DNA of 64,000 bases from Panopea generosa. Taxonomy: Eukaryota > Mollusca > Bivalvia > Adapedonta > Hiatellidae. The position numbers and the translations under genes were made by a program. Location of the stretch: assembly GCA_029582155.1 (NCBI GenBank), contig CM055894.1, positions 34,028,632 through 34,092,631 on the forward strand, in the 5' to 3' direction. This document shows positions 1 to 12,500 of this stretch, piece by piece. Each line of letters begins with the position of its first letter. The first letter of the stretch is position 1. The notes under the pieces are model-generated. The model was not told the origin of the DNA, ran no database searches, and saw only the letters and a program-made list of their open reading frames with translations.

Positions 1-870
1 AGCTCTTGTTCGACAATATTGCGTCTCATTCGCCGTGTCAGAGAAGCAGGAAAGTTTGTTGATAGGCCATGTTCAGGTAGACTGCCTGTAACGTCAGTAC
101 TGTACGATAATTACATATGTCAATGCCATCTGTGTGACAAATTTCTGACGGCTGAATCCATGTCACGTTTAGTGGTAGGTAACCGTGGATGCCCTTAAGT
201 CGACATAAACATTGGCTTAGAATTAGGGGAATTAGCTGCCACAGGCCCTACTGCGGTCTAGTTCATACGGGACATTACCGTCTTAATTGGGCCTGCAATG
301 TTATGGTGGGGGCAGTGTATAGTCTGGGCAGCCATCAACCATAGGTTTAAGTCCCAACTTGTTGTGTGCCAAGGTAATCTCAGACAGGCATTACATCAAC
401 CAGATATTACGTCCTGTGGTTATCACTATGTTCCGTCATCGTCAAGACCTGGTCTTCCAGCATGACATCGCGCAACCTTGCGTTGCATGTCTTACCAGGA
501 ACTTTTTACAGACCCACAACATTGACGTCTTGCTTTGGATGGCCTATACGTCAATATCAACTGCAGCCTGCCAAGGTCCAGGATCTGACCAGAATCCCAT
601 GGTATCTGCTACGTAACTGGTGTTTTTCCATGGGGTGCCGTCTTGCTGCTGTGGTTGCCAGCAGAGGTGACCATACACCCTACTGATTGTGTCCGTGAAA
701 TTGCCCTGAAGTCTTCAAATTCAAAATATAAAGCATATTGCAACCATGAAATGCTGTCTAATGAACCATGATGAAATTTGCGAATGGAATTGTTCTTTTC
801 TAATTTTGAATCACAGTGAACAAAAAATTGTACGAGTTAGAATGAGGCATTTCTTTTTCTGGTCAGTGTA
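1..870 (+). mobile_element. Tc1/mariner-like transposon relic, 5' part outside the window
   Basis: Pieces of a Tc1-type transposase read in several frames. Near 50-170 a fragment resembles the DNA-binding part (DRPCSGRLPVTS, then CDKFLTAES). Near 390-535 the catalytic core reads YINQILRPVVITMFRHRQDL, then QHDIAQP, then NIDVLLWMAY; Tc1 relatives have QQDNARPHVA and NIDVLPWPAYSPD here. Near 610-683 the C-terminal end reads RLAAVVASRGDHTPY (relatives: ARGGHTRY). The stretch that should hold SPDLNPIEHLWD with the third acidic residue is missing between about 545 and 560, and the frame changes several times, so this copy cannot make active enzyme. The 3' terminus looks preserved: a T-rich run ending GGTCAGTG followed by TA at 861-870 matches a Tc1-type inverted repeat end plus TA target duplication. 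The 5' end lies before base 1. Confidence 0.85.
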
Positions 871-885
871 TAATTGGCATAGTGG

Positions 886-960
886 TTTGACAGAAACTGG
901 TGCCAAAAGGCAATAGACCAGTGCATAAGTACTTCTGGCTATTGGTAGAGATAAAACTTG
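886..960 (+). repeat. Tail fragment of interspersed repeat family C
   Basis: The string around 920-955 (GTGCATAAGTACTTCTGG, then a decayed hairpin, then GTAGAG) matches the 3' ends of the family C elements at 9725-9990 and 11000-12057. Only the tail is recognisable. Confidence 0.5.
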
Positions 961-1198
961 CATAGAACTCAGTTAGGCCTTTTAACCCTGTAATATGACC
1001 TTGAACTTGGTATTGCAAAATTGGATACAGTAGTTTTTATACAAAATCCGACATCAAGAGCACTTGCTAAATATAACATGCACAATTGTAAAAAGTTTAA
1101 TTCACATTAATTTGCATACAAACTTAAAAGCCAAATACTGGCAAGTAATATGGAGGTCAAATAAATTTATACCTGTGTTAACTGTTTCCTAACCACCT

Positions 1199-1516
1199 TA
1201 TGTTGTTGTTGTATGGTGTTAGCGTCGCTTTCAACAACTTTTCAGTCATATCGCAACGGTGTCTACTTGAGACAGTATTCTGAGCGCTGTCACACTGGAG
1301 TATCATGCCGCAGACACATGGTATGATACCCCACCCAGTCACATTATAGACACCGAGCCAACCAGACCTAGAACTTTCCTCTAAATGCTGAGCGTCAAGC
1401 GAGGAAGCTTCTAGTACCATTTTTAAAGTCTTTGGTATGACCCGGCCTGGGATCGAACCCACGACCTTCCGCATGCGAGGCGGACGCTCTACCACTAGAC
1501 CATGCCGTGGTCGCTT
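1199..1516 (-). mobile_element. tRNA-Ala-derived SINE, copy 1
   Basis: On the minus strand a tRNA-like head (about 1514 to 1436) carries an A box (TGGTCTAGTGGTAGAGCG), a B box (GGTTCGATCCC) and an anticodon arm TCCGC-CTCGCAT-GCGGA, giving anticodon CGC as in tRNA-Ala. It is followed by about 230 bp of body and a (CAA)-type tail at 1199-1210. The neighbouring TAACCACCT and TTACCACCT look like an eroded target-site duplication. The same sequence recurs at 7955-8263, 18351-18535 and 24608-24812. The open frame on this strand is a property of the SINE, not a gene. Confidence 0.88.
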
Positions 1517-1967
1517 ACCACCTAAAATATCTCTATGTATTTTATTGCTTTTTATCAAAAAAATGTTTTATTAAAATAAAAAAGTCGCCAACCTACAAAT
1601 TTTTGGGGGAACAAAACAGTTAACACAGTTAAGATGGTCTAAATTGCTATTTTTATACATCATTCATTCACAAATGAATGGTTGCTACTTCAACATGCTT
1701 CCACCAGGGTTTTACTTCCACAACTTCAAATTGCTAAACAAACTGATCGCAAATCTTGGCCGACTCTGCAAAAGATAAAATATTGATTAGTATTTAATTA
1801 ACACTTTTTTATGTTCAATCTTGTTATACGAGTAGGATGTTAGACACCATAATATATATTTGGCTAAGCCTATGATGAAGTTTCAAATTCCCAAACTATT
1901 ATAAAATATACATGTCCTTGCATTCATATTTTCAGAAGATTAAAAAAGATAATAAGCTTATATTATA

Positions 1968-2155
1968 ACAAGATCTGTCAGAGGGACAGCATGCTCGACT
2001 ATTCCAATGCTATTTCAAAACAACAGCTTTTTCAGGAAATAAGTACCAAATGGAAGACGGTTAATATAAAACTCAGAGATGGTTAAATTTAGTTACTTGT
2101 CTTTCAAACTTTAAAATTGCTTAATAAATTTAATAACCATTGCTGAAAAAAGGTA
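1968..2155 (+). repeat. Interspersed repeat family D, copy 1 (partial)
   Basis: Begins ACAAGA, then a hairpin head (CTGTC-AGAG-GGACAG), then GCATGCTCGACTATTC. About 190 bp are shared with the copy at 58139-58398, including CAGGAAATAAGTACCAAATG. No coding capacity is seen. Confidence 0.65.
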
Positions 2156-2159
2156 GGAA

Positions 2160-3100
2160 AAAAAAATGTCACTGGTAAGTGTCAAATGGCCCCCGAAATG
2201 GTCTGACCAGTACAGCCTTTGACCAGTACAGTTAATAAAATATGAATTGTTTAGTACAATTATAAAATCAGTTAAAATGTGACAAAATTACTATTTCTAT
2301 CTGGGTGGCGAACTTGACACAAAATCCTTATTCTTAAATATTTACATTGTCATTCAAACTCTCTGTGGTGAAACAAATTTTATAAAGTGTAAACCTGTAT
2401 AACAAAACAAATTAAAATCAAAATAAAATCACGGGACTCATTTGATACATCACAAAACATGTTGCACTTTCAGCTGGAAGTGTAAATTAGTTGCGTAGCC
2501 CAAGTAATGAAATCCCTTTTCAATATACCCCGTATATTATTTTTGCATGTTAGAAATCTTTATGGTAATGATGTATAGGCGTGATATATTGAATTTCTAA
2601 AAAAAACAACAATGATGTATTCCCTTTAAGCCTTTTGCTCAGGTAAGCTAAAAGGTAAATGCCTTTCACACAGTAGAGCTTAAAATCATGAAAAATCTAT
2701 ATTTTAAAAAGAAAAGCATACTTACATCAAACTATATTTGTGACATTTATCAACCTCCTCTACTTGTTCCAATAAAAAAAATAGACAGTGTAGATACCTG
2801 AAATGATAAAATGATTATTACAAAATTTGATATAATATCAAATACCTAAAATTGAGAAAACAGCAATACAAAATAATGTAATTATTATGTTATTTTGTCA
2901 TTATATTATGTAAAATTGTAGATCTAAAAGCAAAAGAAGCCTATCACAGCCTTTAACGCTCTACTTATTTGACAGGTTAAAAAAAAAGTCCCAGGATTTC
3001 ATATACAAAACTCCACAAGTGTGATCAAGTTTAAGATACCATATGCAATGGCAGTTTAATAGGGGAGGTTGCTGGCTGTATCGGTGGATAGGTCATTTAA
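2160..3100. other. AT-rich non-coding stretch
   Basis: No gene, RNA or clear repeat boundary recognised. The sequence is AT-rich with short poly-A runs. Confidence 0.5.
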
Positions 3101-3103
3101 AAG

Positions 3104-4338
3104 ACAAGAGGGCCAAAATGGCCCTATATGGCTCACCTGACTCACCTTGAGTCACCCAACATAAGTAGATTATATAATTCATGTACGCTCAAAATTCCAG
3201 AAAGACAAGATGGGCAAGTAGTTAAAATTTTGATTTGTTTTGAAGATGTAACAGATGTGTAGAAGAGTTCAAACTTGGTACAGTTTCACCCATGGTAAAT
3301 GTCAGTGAAATTACATCAAAATCAGGTCAGTAGATTCTGACAAGAAGGCTTTTGAAGTTTTTACTATAGATGCCAAGTCTTTGAACTAAGATAAAAATCC
3401 AGTTCCAGCACAAAACTAACCTGTTATGTTTGAGAATGGTTTCAAACTAAAGCATCAGACTAAACTATTGTGCATGAAACAATCCTCAGTTCCAGCACAA
3501 TAAATATTCCTATGAGTTTCAAACACAAGCCTTCCCAAAGTATATCACTTGAAAGAATCTTTGTCGCAGTGCACTCTCCCCCAAAAACAATTAAGCTCCT
3601 CCTTAATTATTTCAATTACACTTTGACACTGAAAATCTCAAGCAGACTTCTTGCTGTTATGAAACTTGCTAAAAATATGGTATTATTGCTTTATTATGAA
3701 GCAGTAAACCATCCCTGTCTGAACCATAAAAACTCTTGACTTTTATATATTCAGAAAAAAAACCTACTTTAAAATGGTCAATGATATTTGAATAATATTC
3801 AATCATTGGTTATAATTGTATCATTCATCTTTTTATGATGAATTATCTTTTAAAACTTATATCTAGTATAATATTGTATAATAATAGCAAAAAAAAAGTT
3901 TATTTAAAGAGTTTATTACCTCTTCTTATAATAATTGCTATATACAGACAAAACAGGGGAAGTAATTTGACATCAAAACTAACCCACTACCTGGCTGCCA
4001 TGTTTTTTGACGAATCAAGATGGCTTGAACAAACTTGGTAGAGAGTCACCCAAGGAACATTTCTGTGAAATTATTTTAAAATCGAGCCAGTAATTTCTGA
4101 CAAGAAGATTTTTTAAGTTTTTACTTTAGCTTATATAGTAAACTAACCCCATCCCCTGGCCGCCATTTGTTTTGACGAATCAAGATGGCTTGAACAAACT
4201 TGGTAGAGGGTCACCCAAGGAACATTTTTGTGAAATTATATCAAAATTGGCCCAGTGGTTTCAGAGGAGAAGTTGTTCAAAGCTAAAAGTTAACTACGGA
4301 CACCAGGCGATCACAAAAGGCTCACAGGTGAGCTAAAA
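3104..4338 (+). mobile_element. Interspersed repeat family A, near-complete copy
   Basis: The head is ACAAGAG plus the hairpin AGGGCCAAAATGGCCCT at 3109-3125. The tail is the hairpin GCTCAC-AG-GTGAGC followed by TAAAA at 4320-4338. The interior carries tandem units of roughly 150-170 bp with the shared phrases CTGGCYGCCATG, CAAGATGGCTTGAACAAACT and GGTCACCCAAGGAACAT, for example around 3960-4130 and 4140-4290. No protein is encoded; the small ORFs inside are chance. The head hairpin, central tandem repeats and terminal hairpin resemble non-autonomous Helentron-type elements (inference). Confidence 0.75.
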
Positions 4339-4339
4339 A

Positions 4340-5600
4340 TGCACAGGAGGATATGAAAATGACTTACAGACAACAAGTCACTGAATACACTTAGTAACAT
4401 GAGCCAGTTTGAATATATGTTATCAGAGAAAGAAACTTGGAACTTATTAGCAGAATCCTTTCAGAAGAGGATAAACGTTATAATGATGCACCCCACCCAT
4501 TCTTTGAAAGGCATAAAATACTTTCTCAAGAGTTTCTTCTTTGACACTGAACATATACACCTAAAGCCTTTAATTGGATCCATTTTACCAATTTTAATTT
4601 TGTTGTATTTATTTTCAGTTACAGAAAAGCTTGCAACAAAATATCCAGCCAACTGTTAAATTGGTATGATTCTTTATCAATCATTAAACAATTTTTCAAT
4701 CTAGAGTTTTATAAAGTTACCTTCAAGACATTTCAAGTCCTTGAGAGACATATTTTTATTTTCACATGTTAACTCTTTTGGGTGCCTCTCCTGGTACTTA
4801 TAAAAATTCAATAATCGTTAATAAAACATTATTTTTTTTTTAGCCATATTATGACCCATTTATTATTAATACGTACATACAAACATAACATGATAACATA
4901 AAAGTTTGATTTGAATTAGCATATATTTTTCTTTCAATAATCAATCGTGCATTTTTCATTTATTAATTCAATTCATTCACTCATATGTTCTGTTGTTCAT
5001 TCGTCAGCTCATTCATTCTTTTTTCATTATTTTATTTGTTTGTCTATATGTTTAGTAAGTGAATTATACCGATTCATTCGTTCATGCACTCATTCATTTA
5101 TTAACTCTTCTTCTGTCTTGGTATATGACGTATATGTCTATGTATCGCCTTCCTCTCATCTGCATATCATCTTACTAATTTGAATATGTATAATTAAATG
5201 ACGTGGGGCGGCTTAAAAAATGAGAGGACAAGGAAGCCAGTTTGTATACAACTGGTTACCCATTCATTGTCCTTGTCAAATCAAAAGCCAAGGAGGTTAT
5301 GTAGGTAATGTCTAGTCCGAACATTAAAATACATTCACTAATATTCAAGTAAAATAGTGTAGGTTGCATGAAAAAATCGTGGATGTATCATAGCTTTGTC
5401 TACATACATAACTATTTTATAATTGAGCACTTCTTACTCGATTTATATTGGTAAAAAATACATTATTATATAGGTGTAGCTATCATCAGATTACACATTT
5501 GTCGTTTGCAAGTCTCATAAATACTTAATCGCGGTTTTATTTTCTCGCCTAGGATTTAGCCATTTTAGTTGGTCTGTTATTGAGTGAATAATAATTGATG
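4340..5600. other. AT-rich non-coding stretch upstream of the LINE relic
   Basis: No gene recognised. A loose inverted repeat lies at 5222-5278 (GACAAGGA ... TCCTTGTC). The ORFs at 4399-4659 and 4947-5183 are low-complexity and lack homology that I can recognise. Confidence 0.45.
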
Positions 5601-5639
5601 AGAGTGTATCAGAGTTGATTGACTTTTTGTCAAATTAAA

Positions 5640-6130
5640 ATCTGTTCCTATATCTTGGCTTCAAATATTACAGTATTTCATATGAGGCATGTAAAAGCCA
5701 AGTGCTACTGAATCATAATTCAAATTGCACGGTTTGATGTCGAATATATCTATGAGATCATTAATTATGATTTCTAGATATTTTATGACGGGTTTTATAG
5801 TATCGCATCTAAAGAATAGATGAATTAAAGTTTCTTTTTCCTTTTTTTCACATGTTACATAATCTGTTCCTTAAAAATTGCATTATGAAGAAATTTCCAT
5901 TGAAACTATTTAACTTTGTTGGAACTGTACGAGCTTTGAATATTCATCCATATATTATTTACTAAAAGCTGTTCATCCCATTATATTTCTGTATTTCGTG
6001 ACGGGTTTTTATTGCTATGCGAATTTGTAAAGACAAGTATTTGTTTCGTCTTGAGTTTATTTGGGAGAATAAGTTCTTTCTTGAAATTTCATAAGTAAAT
6101 TGAAAGTTAAATTTTGTTCTATTCGATAAT
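5640..6130 (-). mobile_element. LINE relic, C-terminal end of the reverse transcriptase ORF
   Basis: Minus-strand translation in broken frames gives KVK*FQWKFLHNAIF (stop inside) around 5870-5930, then a Lys-rich stretch, FIYSLDAI and, in another frame, IKYLEIIINDLIDIR down to about 5740. This matches the layout of the zinc-finger-like domain after the reverse transcriptase in many invertebrate LINEs (WFQYRILHNIL ... LEHLFYEC). Several stops and frame changes mark it as long dead. The 3' end and tail are not clear. Confidence 0.65.
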
Positions 6131-6501
6131 CATTTGTCTTTAAGGCTTTGACCATTCGGCGATCCAGTTTTGGGCGAACTGTAGCTTGCAAAGGAGCATG
6201 TTTTCAGAAATAAAGGTTTTAAGTATTTCTAAGTAAAATTACCCATTACACTACATACCAAATTTGGTGACTTCAGGTCACGTTTTTCTGAGAAACAGTG
6301 TTAAACACAAAAATTTAACAATGAATTGTAAGTGCCAATTGAAAAGCAACACCAGCTACATGAGAACATGAGAAGTTTGAGTAAACGGCCAGGTGGTTTC
6401 CTGCTTAAGGACAATTGACCACAACAATCAATGCATAATAAACCTTTCTGTCCTTTCATCAATAGAGTTTAAAACTAGTGACATTTTCCTTTTCTTTTCA
6501 G

Positions 6502-6595
6502 AAACGCATAAGTCCCAAAGATGAAGCCAAATGGTACATAAAAGTTGGACTTGACAAAGATGGTTTTGAGATAAAGTATATATCGGACCATAAAG
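6502..6595 (+). CDS. SET gene, exon encoding the lead-in to the SET core
   Basis: The acceptor is a T-rich run ending TTTTCAG, the donor is AAAG/GTAAG. It starts in phase 0 and ends in phase 1. The product runs from KRISPKDEAKWYIKVG to YISDHK; Gly of GFG is completed by the next exon. The preceding exon could not be placed between 4340 and 6480. Confidence 0.82.
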
Positions 6596-9500
6596 GTAAG
6601 TTTTTTATCCTAAACAATTGACCCATAGGCCTTAATGGTCACCTGAGTGCATTTTGTGCATCAACCGAAGATAAAAGAATTTAATAATTTTGGTAAAGAT
6701 CTAATTTTTTGCCATTTTCACTTAAAAAGATGAAGTAAAAAAGGTTTCACCACCATGGTCAAATGCTGAGACCCAGGGGTCATGTAATTCACAATTTGAA
6801 TAAAGAACCCTTAGGCCTCAATAATCATGCTGACTGTTTACAAGTTCTTCCTTTATTTGGAAGAAGATTTTTAAGTTTACCTTTAATTTGACTGTTTTAA
6901 CCCTATCCCCAAGGTCACAGAGAGATGTGGGCACTCAATTAAACAAAGATCTTAACTGTTATGAAAGCAACAACAAAACACACCAAAAATTAATTATTTT
7001 AGTTATGAGAAATAACAGTTTTTATATTCTCTATATTCATTTAGTACTGATAATTAGGCCCCAGGTCCAAACACCAAGACCAAGGGTCATGAAATTCACA
7101 ATTTATAGGAAGGACTAATAGGCCTCATTAATTATACTTACAATTTGTTTCCCAGCACTTCCCAAAATAATAAGAATTTATGTTTACAGTGAATTTCGAA
7201 GTTTTGGCCAAAGGTCTCTGCACTAGGTTCATGGTGGTATGGGGCATAAACTCAAACATAAATTTTGACCAACATAACAGCAACATCAAATTACACCAAA
7301 CACCATTCTAATGAATTTTTCAGTCATGAGAAATTTTGGAAAGTAGGCACCACCCCAAGCACTCCAGGGGCATGAAGGACCCCTGAACCTCAATAATTTT
7401 GCTTACAGTTTGTTTCCACTGCTTCCCATATTAAGAAGATTTTCTAAGTTTTAAGTTTAGGCCCTATAGGACATTCACAGCTTTGATTCACCTTAAAGTA
7501 CCTAGGCTACATACACAATTTCATTAAAATCAGGCTAACAGTTTTTGAGAAGTAAAAAAATGTGAATTGTTTACAGATCACAACGAAAGACAAAAATTGA
7601 TTGCAAAAGGTCACTAAAGACAGTGTCCGGTGACATAGAAAGGTTTATTAAACTTTCTAGTAATATTTTTTTTCAATTCATTTAATGCATTCAGTTCATA
7701 GATTATATTCTTTTTAAAGATTTTGATCAGCGAGAAAGCAATTGCAAATGAAATTATTATTTCCCTTCCAGTGCTTGCTCCAGGTTAAAAGCTTATAGTG
7801 ATTTTGCAATAATTTGGAAAGAGACAAACTGAAGGACAGGAATACATTCTTTGCAGATCATTTTCATTTTGTCATGCAGAACATAAATTTTGTGCCAACC
7901 CATTGCAAAATATGGCAAATTTCAGGTGGTGAAATAATATTCTCTTGTGAATATTATGTTGTATGGTGTTTAGTGTCGCTTTCAACAATTTTTCAGTCAT
8001 ATCGCGACGGTGTCTACTTGAGACAGTATTCTAAGCGCTGTCACACTGGAGTATCATGCCGCAGACACATAGTATGATACCCCACCCAGTCACATTATAC
8101 TGACACTGGGCCGACCAGACCTAGAACTCTCCTCTAAATGCTGAGCGTCAAGCGAGGAAGCTTCTTTTACCCTTTTAAAAGTCTTTGGTATGACCAGGCC
8201 GGGGATTGAACCCAAAACCTTCCGCATGCGAGGAGGACGCTCTACCACTAGACCACGCCGCGATCTTGTGAATATAAAAAAGTTTTTTTAGTCAATGTCA
8301 ATACGACTTCAATGAATAAAGTTTATACTTTAAAATGTCTTTCTTATACATTTTACAGGATTTGGAGTTTTTACGAAAAAAGCATTCACAAAAGGTTCAT
8401 TTCTTTTGGAGTATGCTGGAGTAAGAAGGACAAAGAAAGAAGCAGAATATATGGAAAAAAAATATCAGAAACATGGAGATGGTTGCTACATATTTTTTTA
8501 TAAATACAAATGGCAAGATCTTTGGTAAGTTTAAATGTATGGTTCATAATTTTGAAGAGATAAAATAATTTTTGCAGTAGCTCCAATATCGTGGTTCGAC
8601 TACATGGAAGCATGGGTATACATCCATATATAAACTTAAGATTTGTCTATGTGAATATAATTCTCTTTACAGGTTGTATGAATAGATCGCAATTTGTTTA
8701 TTTGACAAGAGGCCAATGACATAACGACACATGCTATAAGAATCTAATTTTCAACTTTTGTCCTTCAGGAAGCGGCAAAAATCCAAACATGGATTTTGAA
8801 CAACATCTGCATCAACATCATTTTCTTTTATATAGATTTTTAGAAATAGTACCCAACCCATGGGTCAAAGGGTGAAACCCAGGGGCAGAGATTAAATTTA
8901 ACACTTGGTAACTGCGAGAAAGTTTTTGAGTCTTCTTGCATGTTTGATGAAATATAAACCCGTCTTAATTTTTTTTAAGTTGAAAATAAAAGGAATAATC
9001 AAATGACACCTGACTATATTAGCCAATGAAATGCTTTCTTTTATACAGGTGACGAGATACATAATAATTTATGCATAAATAATCTTAGCAGTGATCATAT
9101 GTCAACAAGTTTCGAAATGGTGGCTGAAAAGCACATGCTCTCAATTATTTTGTTTATTGTTATCATTTGACAAATATTTATCTTGTGTACAATTCAATCC
9201 ATATTAAATATTTTTGTTACTTTTAATTGTATTTCAAAATTTATGACAGATCTACCAAGTATTATCCACTATTTCATCATTAATATATAAATATTGAACT
9301 GAAACTGGCATTTACGTTTCGTCTCATACTTACCTCAGTTCGCCAATAATGAAAAAAAAAAAATTTAAACTTTAAAAACACACTTTATCATGTCAAGGCA
9401 TTCATTTCTGTTGATAAACTGCCTGCCTTATAAACAATATAGGTTAATCTTGTTGCTCATGACATCATTGATCACTTATACATTTTTACCTGGATGGAAC

Positions 9501-12500
9501 TACTTTTAACTTTACTTAAAATGAACAAAATAACAAACTAAAAATATTGACATTATAAATACTATGTAAATGTCTAATATTATCAACTACATCAGTTTCA
9601 GCATTGTCCTGTGTTTTTTTCCGGATAGAGTGACATCAGACATTCTCTTTATCACATACAGATGTCACTGTTACAAAATATAACAGGGAAATAAATAGGA
9701 ATGGGGCAAAAGCTGAACTTTAACTAGAGGCCCAAGAGGTCCTGAAAACTCTACTGACTCATAGTGTCTATAGCACTTTTTGAAATTCCACAATATTTAC
9801 CCTCTTTGGGCGGTTGTCTTAACTTATGGATAAATACCCCCACCACACCCATACTGAACAAAAATTTAATTGCTATGAAAAGTAAATACTTTAAATTCCT
9901 ATACCAAAAAGTGCTGCTTACATATGACAGACAACGGACAACACGCCATTGCATAAGCCCTTCTGGCCTTTGGCCATAAGAGATTATAAAAACTTTGCAA
10001 GTTGGTTATGATTCAATGATAAAATTAATGGCAATGCTTTCATGTCTACAACATTTTCCTTATATAACTGTATGTAAAACTGACCCTGGTGAAGAAAAAG
10101 TATGATAAACAGTGAAATAAAAATATATATAAATTAACATATCGTCCCATTAGAACAATAAGATACCATGTGTATACGAAATAAGAAAGCGTTTGGTACA
10201 TTTTTGCACCAATGGGGCGATATTTGTTGTATGTACTATTGGAATAGCGAAAAATAAAAATTGAAACTATTGTTATAGGTAGTACCATCCCAACACATGA
10301 GGTAAATACTTGTATTTAATTTTAGCATCGACGCTACAGAGCAATATGATCGCATTGCAAGACTTATCAATGATGCAGAACCAAATAATGCAAATTGTGT
10401 CATGAAGTGCCTGGTGCTGGAAGATATACCATATTTGGTACTTTTTGCCATAAAAGATATTAACCAAGGAGATGAAATTGTCTACAACTATGGTGATGAA
10501 AATCTACCATGGAGAAAGGTAAATGAAATTATTTTAAAGGGAACGGGTTACCATTTTAAGTAACTTAGTGTAATTATCAATATTTTATTTGTAAACGATA
10601 CTTTAATTCAAATAAGAGCACTGCATTGATTGGGGAGAGGCAATCTGGGGGTAGTGTGTGGAAAGGGTGTCTATTTCCCATTGTGGTGGTACTTATACTC
10701 TGCTCCTGTTATTTTTATAAAAGACCCATATGTGTCCATAATCATGCTCACTATTTGTTTCCAAATGCTTCCTATATTAAGATGAAGATTAAATTTTAAG
10801 ATTAAAAGTTCTCCTTAAATTTGACTGTTTTGGCCCAACTCTTAGGTCCCAGGGGGATGGGGACCATGCAATTAAAATTCAGATTCACCCTTATGTACCA
10901 AAGCTGCATACAACATTTTATTACAATTGATCTTACGGTTTTAGTGAAAAATGTCAATTGTTTATGGATGCACAATTACGGACAAAAGGCGTTATATAAA
11001 CAAGAGGCCCAAGAGGGCCTGAGGACGCTCTACTGACTCATAGTTGCCATAGCACTTTTTAAAATTGTACTATGCAATAGAAACATCGGGGCGGAGTTAT
11101 TTTTAACTCTAGGGACACCATTTGAACAAATCTAACAAAACTATAGTTGGTCATCATTACTACATAAGCATTTTGAAAATCTTTTGGACCGTTCATGAGA
11201 AGAAGATTTTTTAAGTTTTGGACTATTTTTAGTAATGGCGGCCATCTTGAATTTCAGATAAAAAAAAAAATCTTCTGTATAGTCTCCTATGCAATAGAAA
11301 CACCCATGTGAAGTTTCAGTCTAATTGGCCTAGTGGTTTAAGAACAGATGAGAGAAAAAGAGAATTTTCTGTTTTCCAATAGTATCCCTATGTAAAATTC
11401 TAAGTCCCCTTACAGGGCCCCTATAAATTTTAGCCCCAAAATTCTTATTTGCAATGAAACCCCTACAAATACGGATAATTTATGCAAAATATGAACAAAT
11501 CTGACATACCGGTTCTTAAGAAAATGAATTTAGTAATTCCCAAATTTTACCCTTTTGGGCCCCTCCTGACCCCTTAAGACAGTGGAACCCAGGCATTTTT
11601 ACAAATCTGAACCTCCTTCACTAAACAATGCTTCTGTTAACATATAGGCAAAATCATTTCCATTTAAAAAAAAAAAAAAAAAAAAAAATTATAATGACGT
11701 GTCCCCTAATTGAACCCTCGGGGCGGGGTCATATTTAACCCTAGGGACACCATTTGAACAAATCTAACAAAACTTAGAATAGTTGGTCATCATTACTACA
11801 TAAACATTTTGAAAATCTGTTTGGCCGTTCATGAGAAGAAGATTTTTTAAGTTTTGGACTATTTTTAGTAACAGCAGCCATCTTGAATTTCAGATCGAAA
11901 AAAAAAAATCTTCTGTATAGTCTCCTATGCAATAGAAACACCCATGTGAAGTTTCAATTTAATTGGCCCACTGGTTTCAGAGAAAGTGCTGCTAACAGAC
12001 GACAGACAACGCACCATCGCATAAGCACTTCTGGCCTTTGGCCAGTAGAGCTTAAAAAGGTCATATGAGTCAAAGTCTAATGTGACCTAAAACAAACAAC
12101 AAAAAAAACCCAACAAGCATCCAAACCCAATTGCTTTGTACTACAAACTTAAAGCTGCTAACAAACAAAATGTGTAAGACTAAAATGGCCATAATTCTGC
12201 TATAATGCAGATAAAAATGCACCTGATAAAAAAAAAAACTTTAACCTGAAAAATATATAGTAAACTGACTCCACCCTCTGGCTGCCATTTTTTTTGACAA
12301 ATCAAGATGACTTGTACAAACTTGGTAGAGGGTCACCGAAGGACCATTTCTGTGAAATTATTTTAAAATCTAGCCAGTAATTTCTGACAAGAAGATTTTA
12401 CTATAGCTTATATAGTAAACTAACCCCACTCCCTGGCCGCCATGTTTTTTGATGAATCAAGTTGGGTTGAACAAACTTGGTAGAGGGTCACCCAAGGATC

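Noticed and set aside
1178-1558. 126-codon minus-strand frame
   Set aside because: It lies entirely over a SINE; part of it is a tRNA-like head read as protein.
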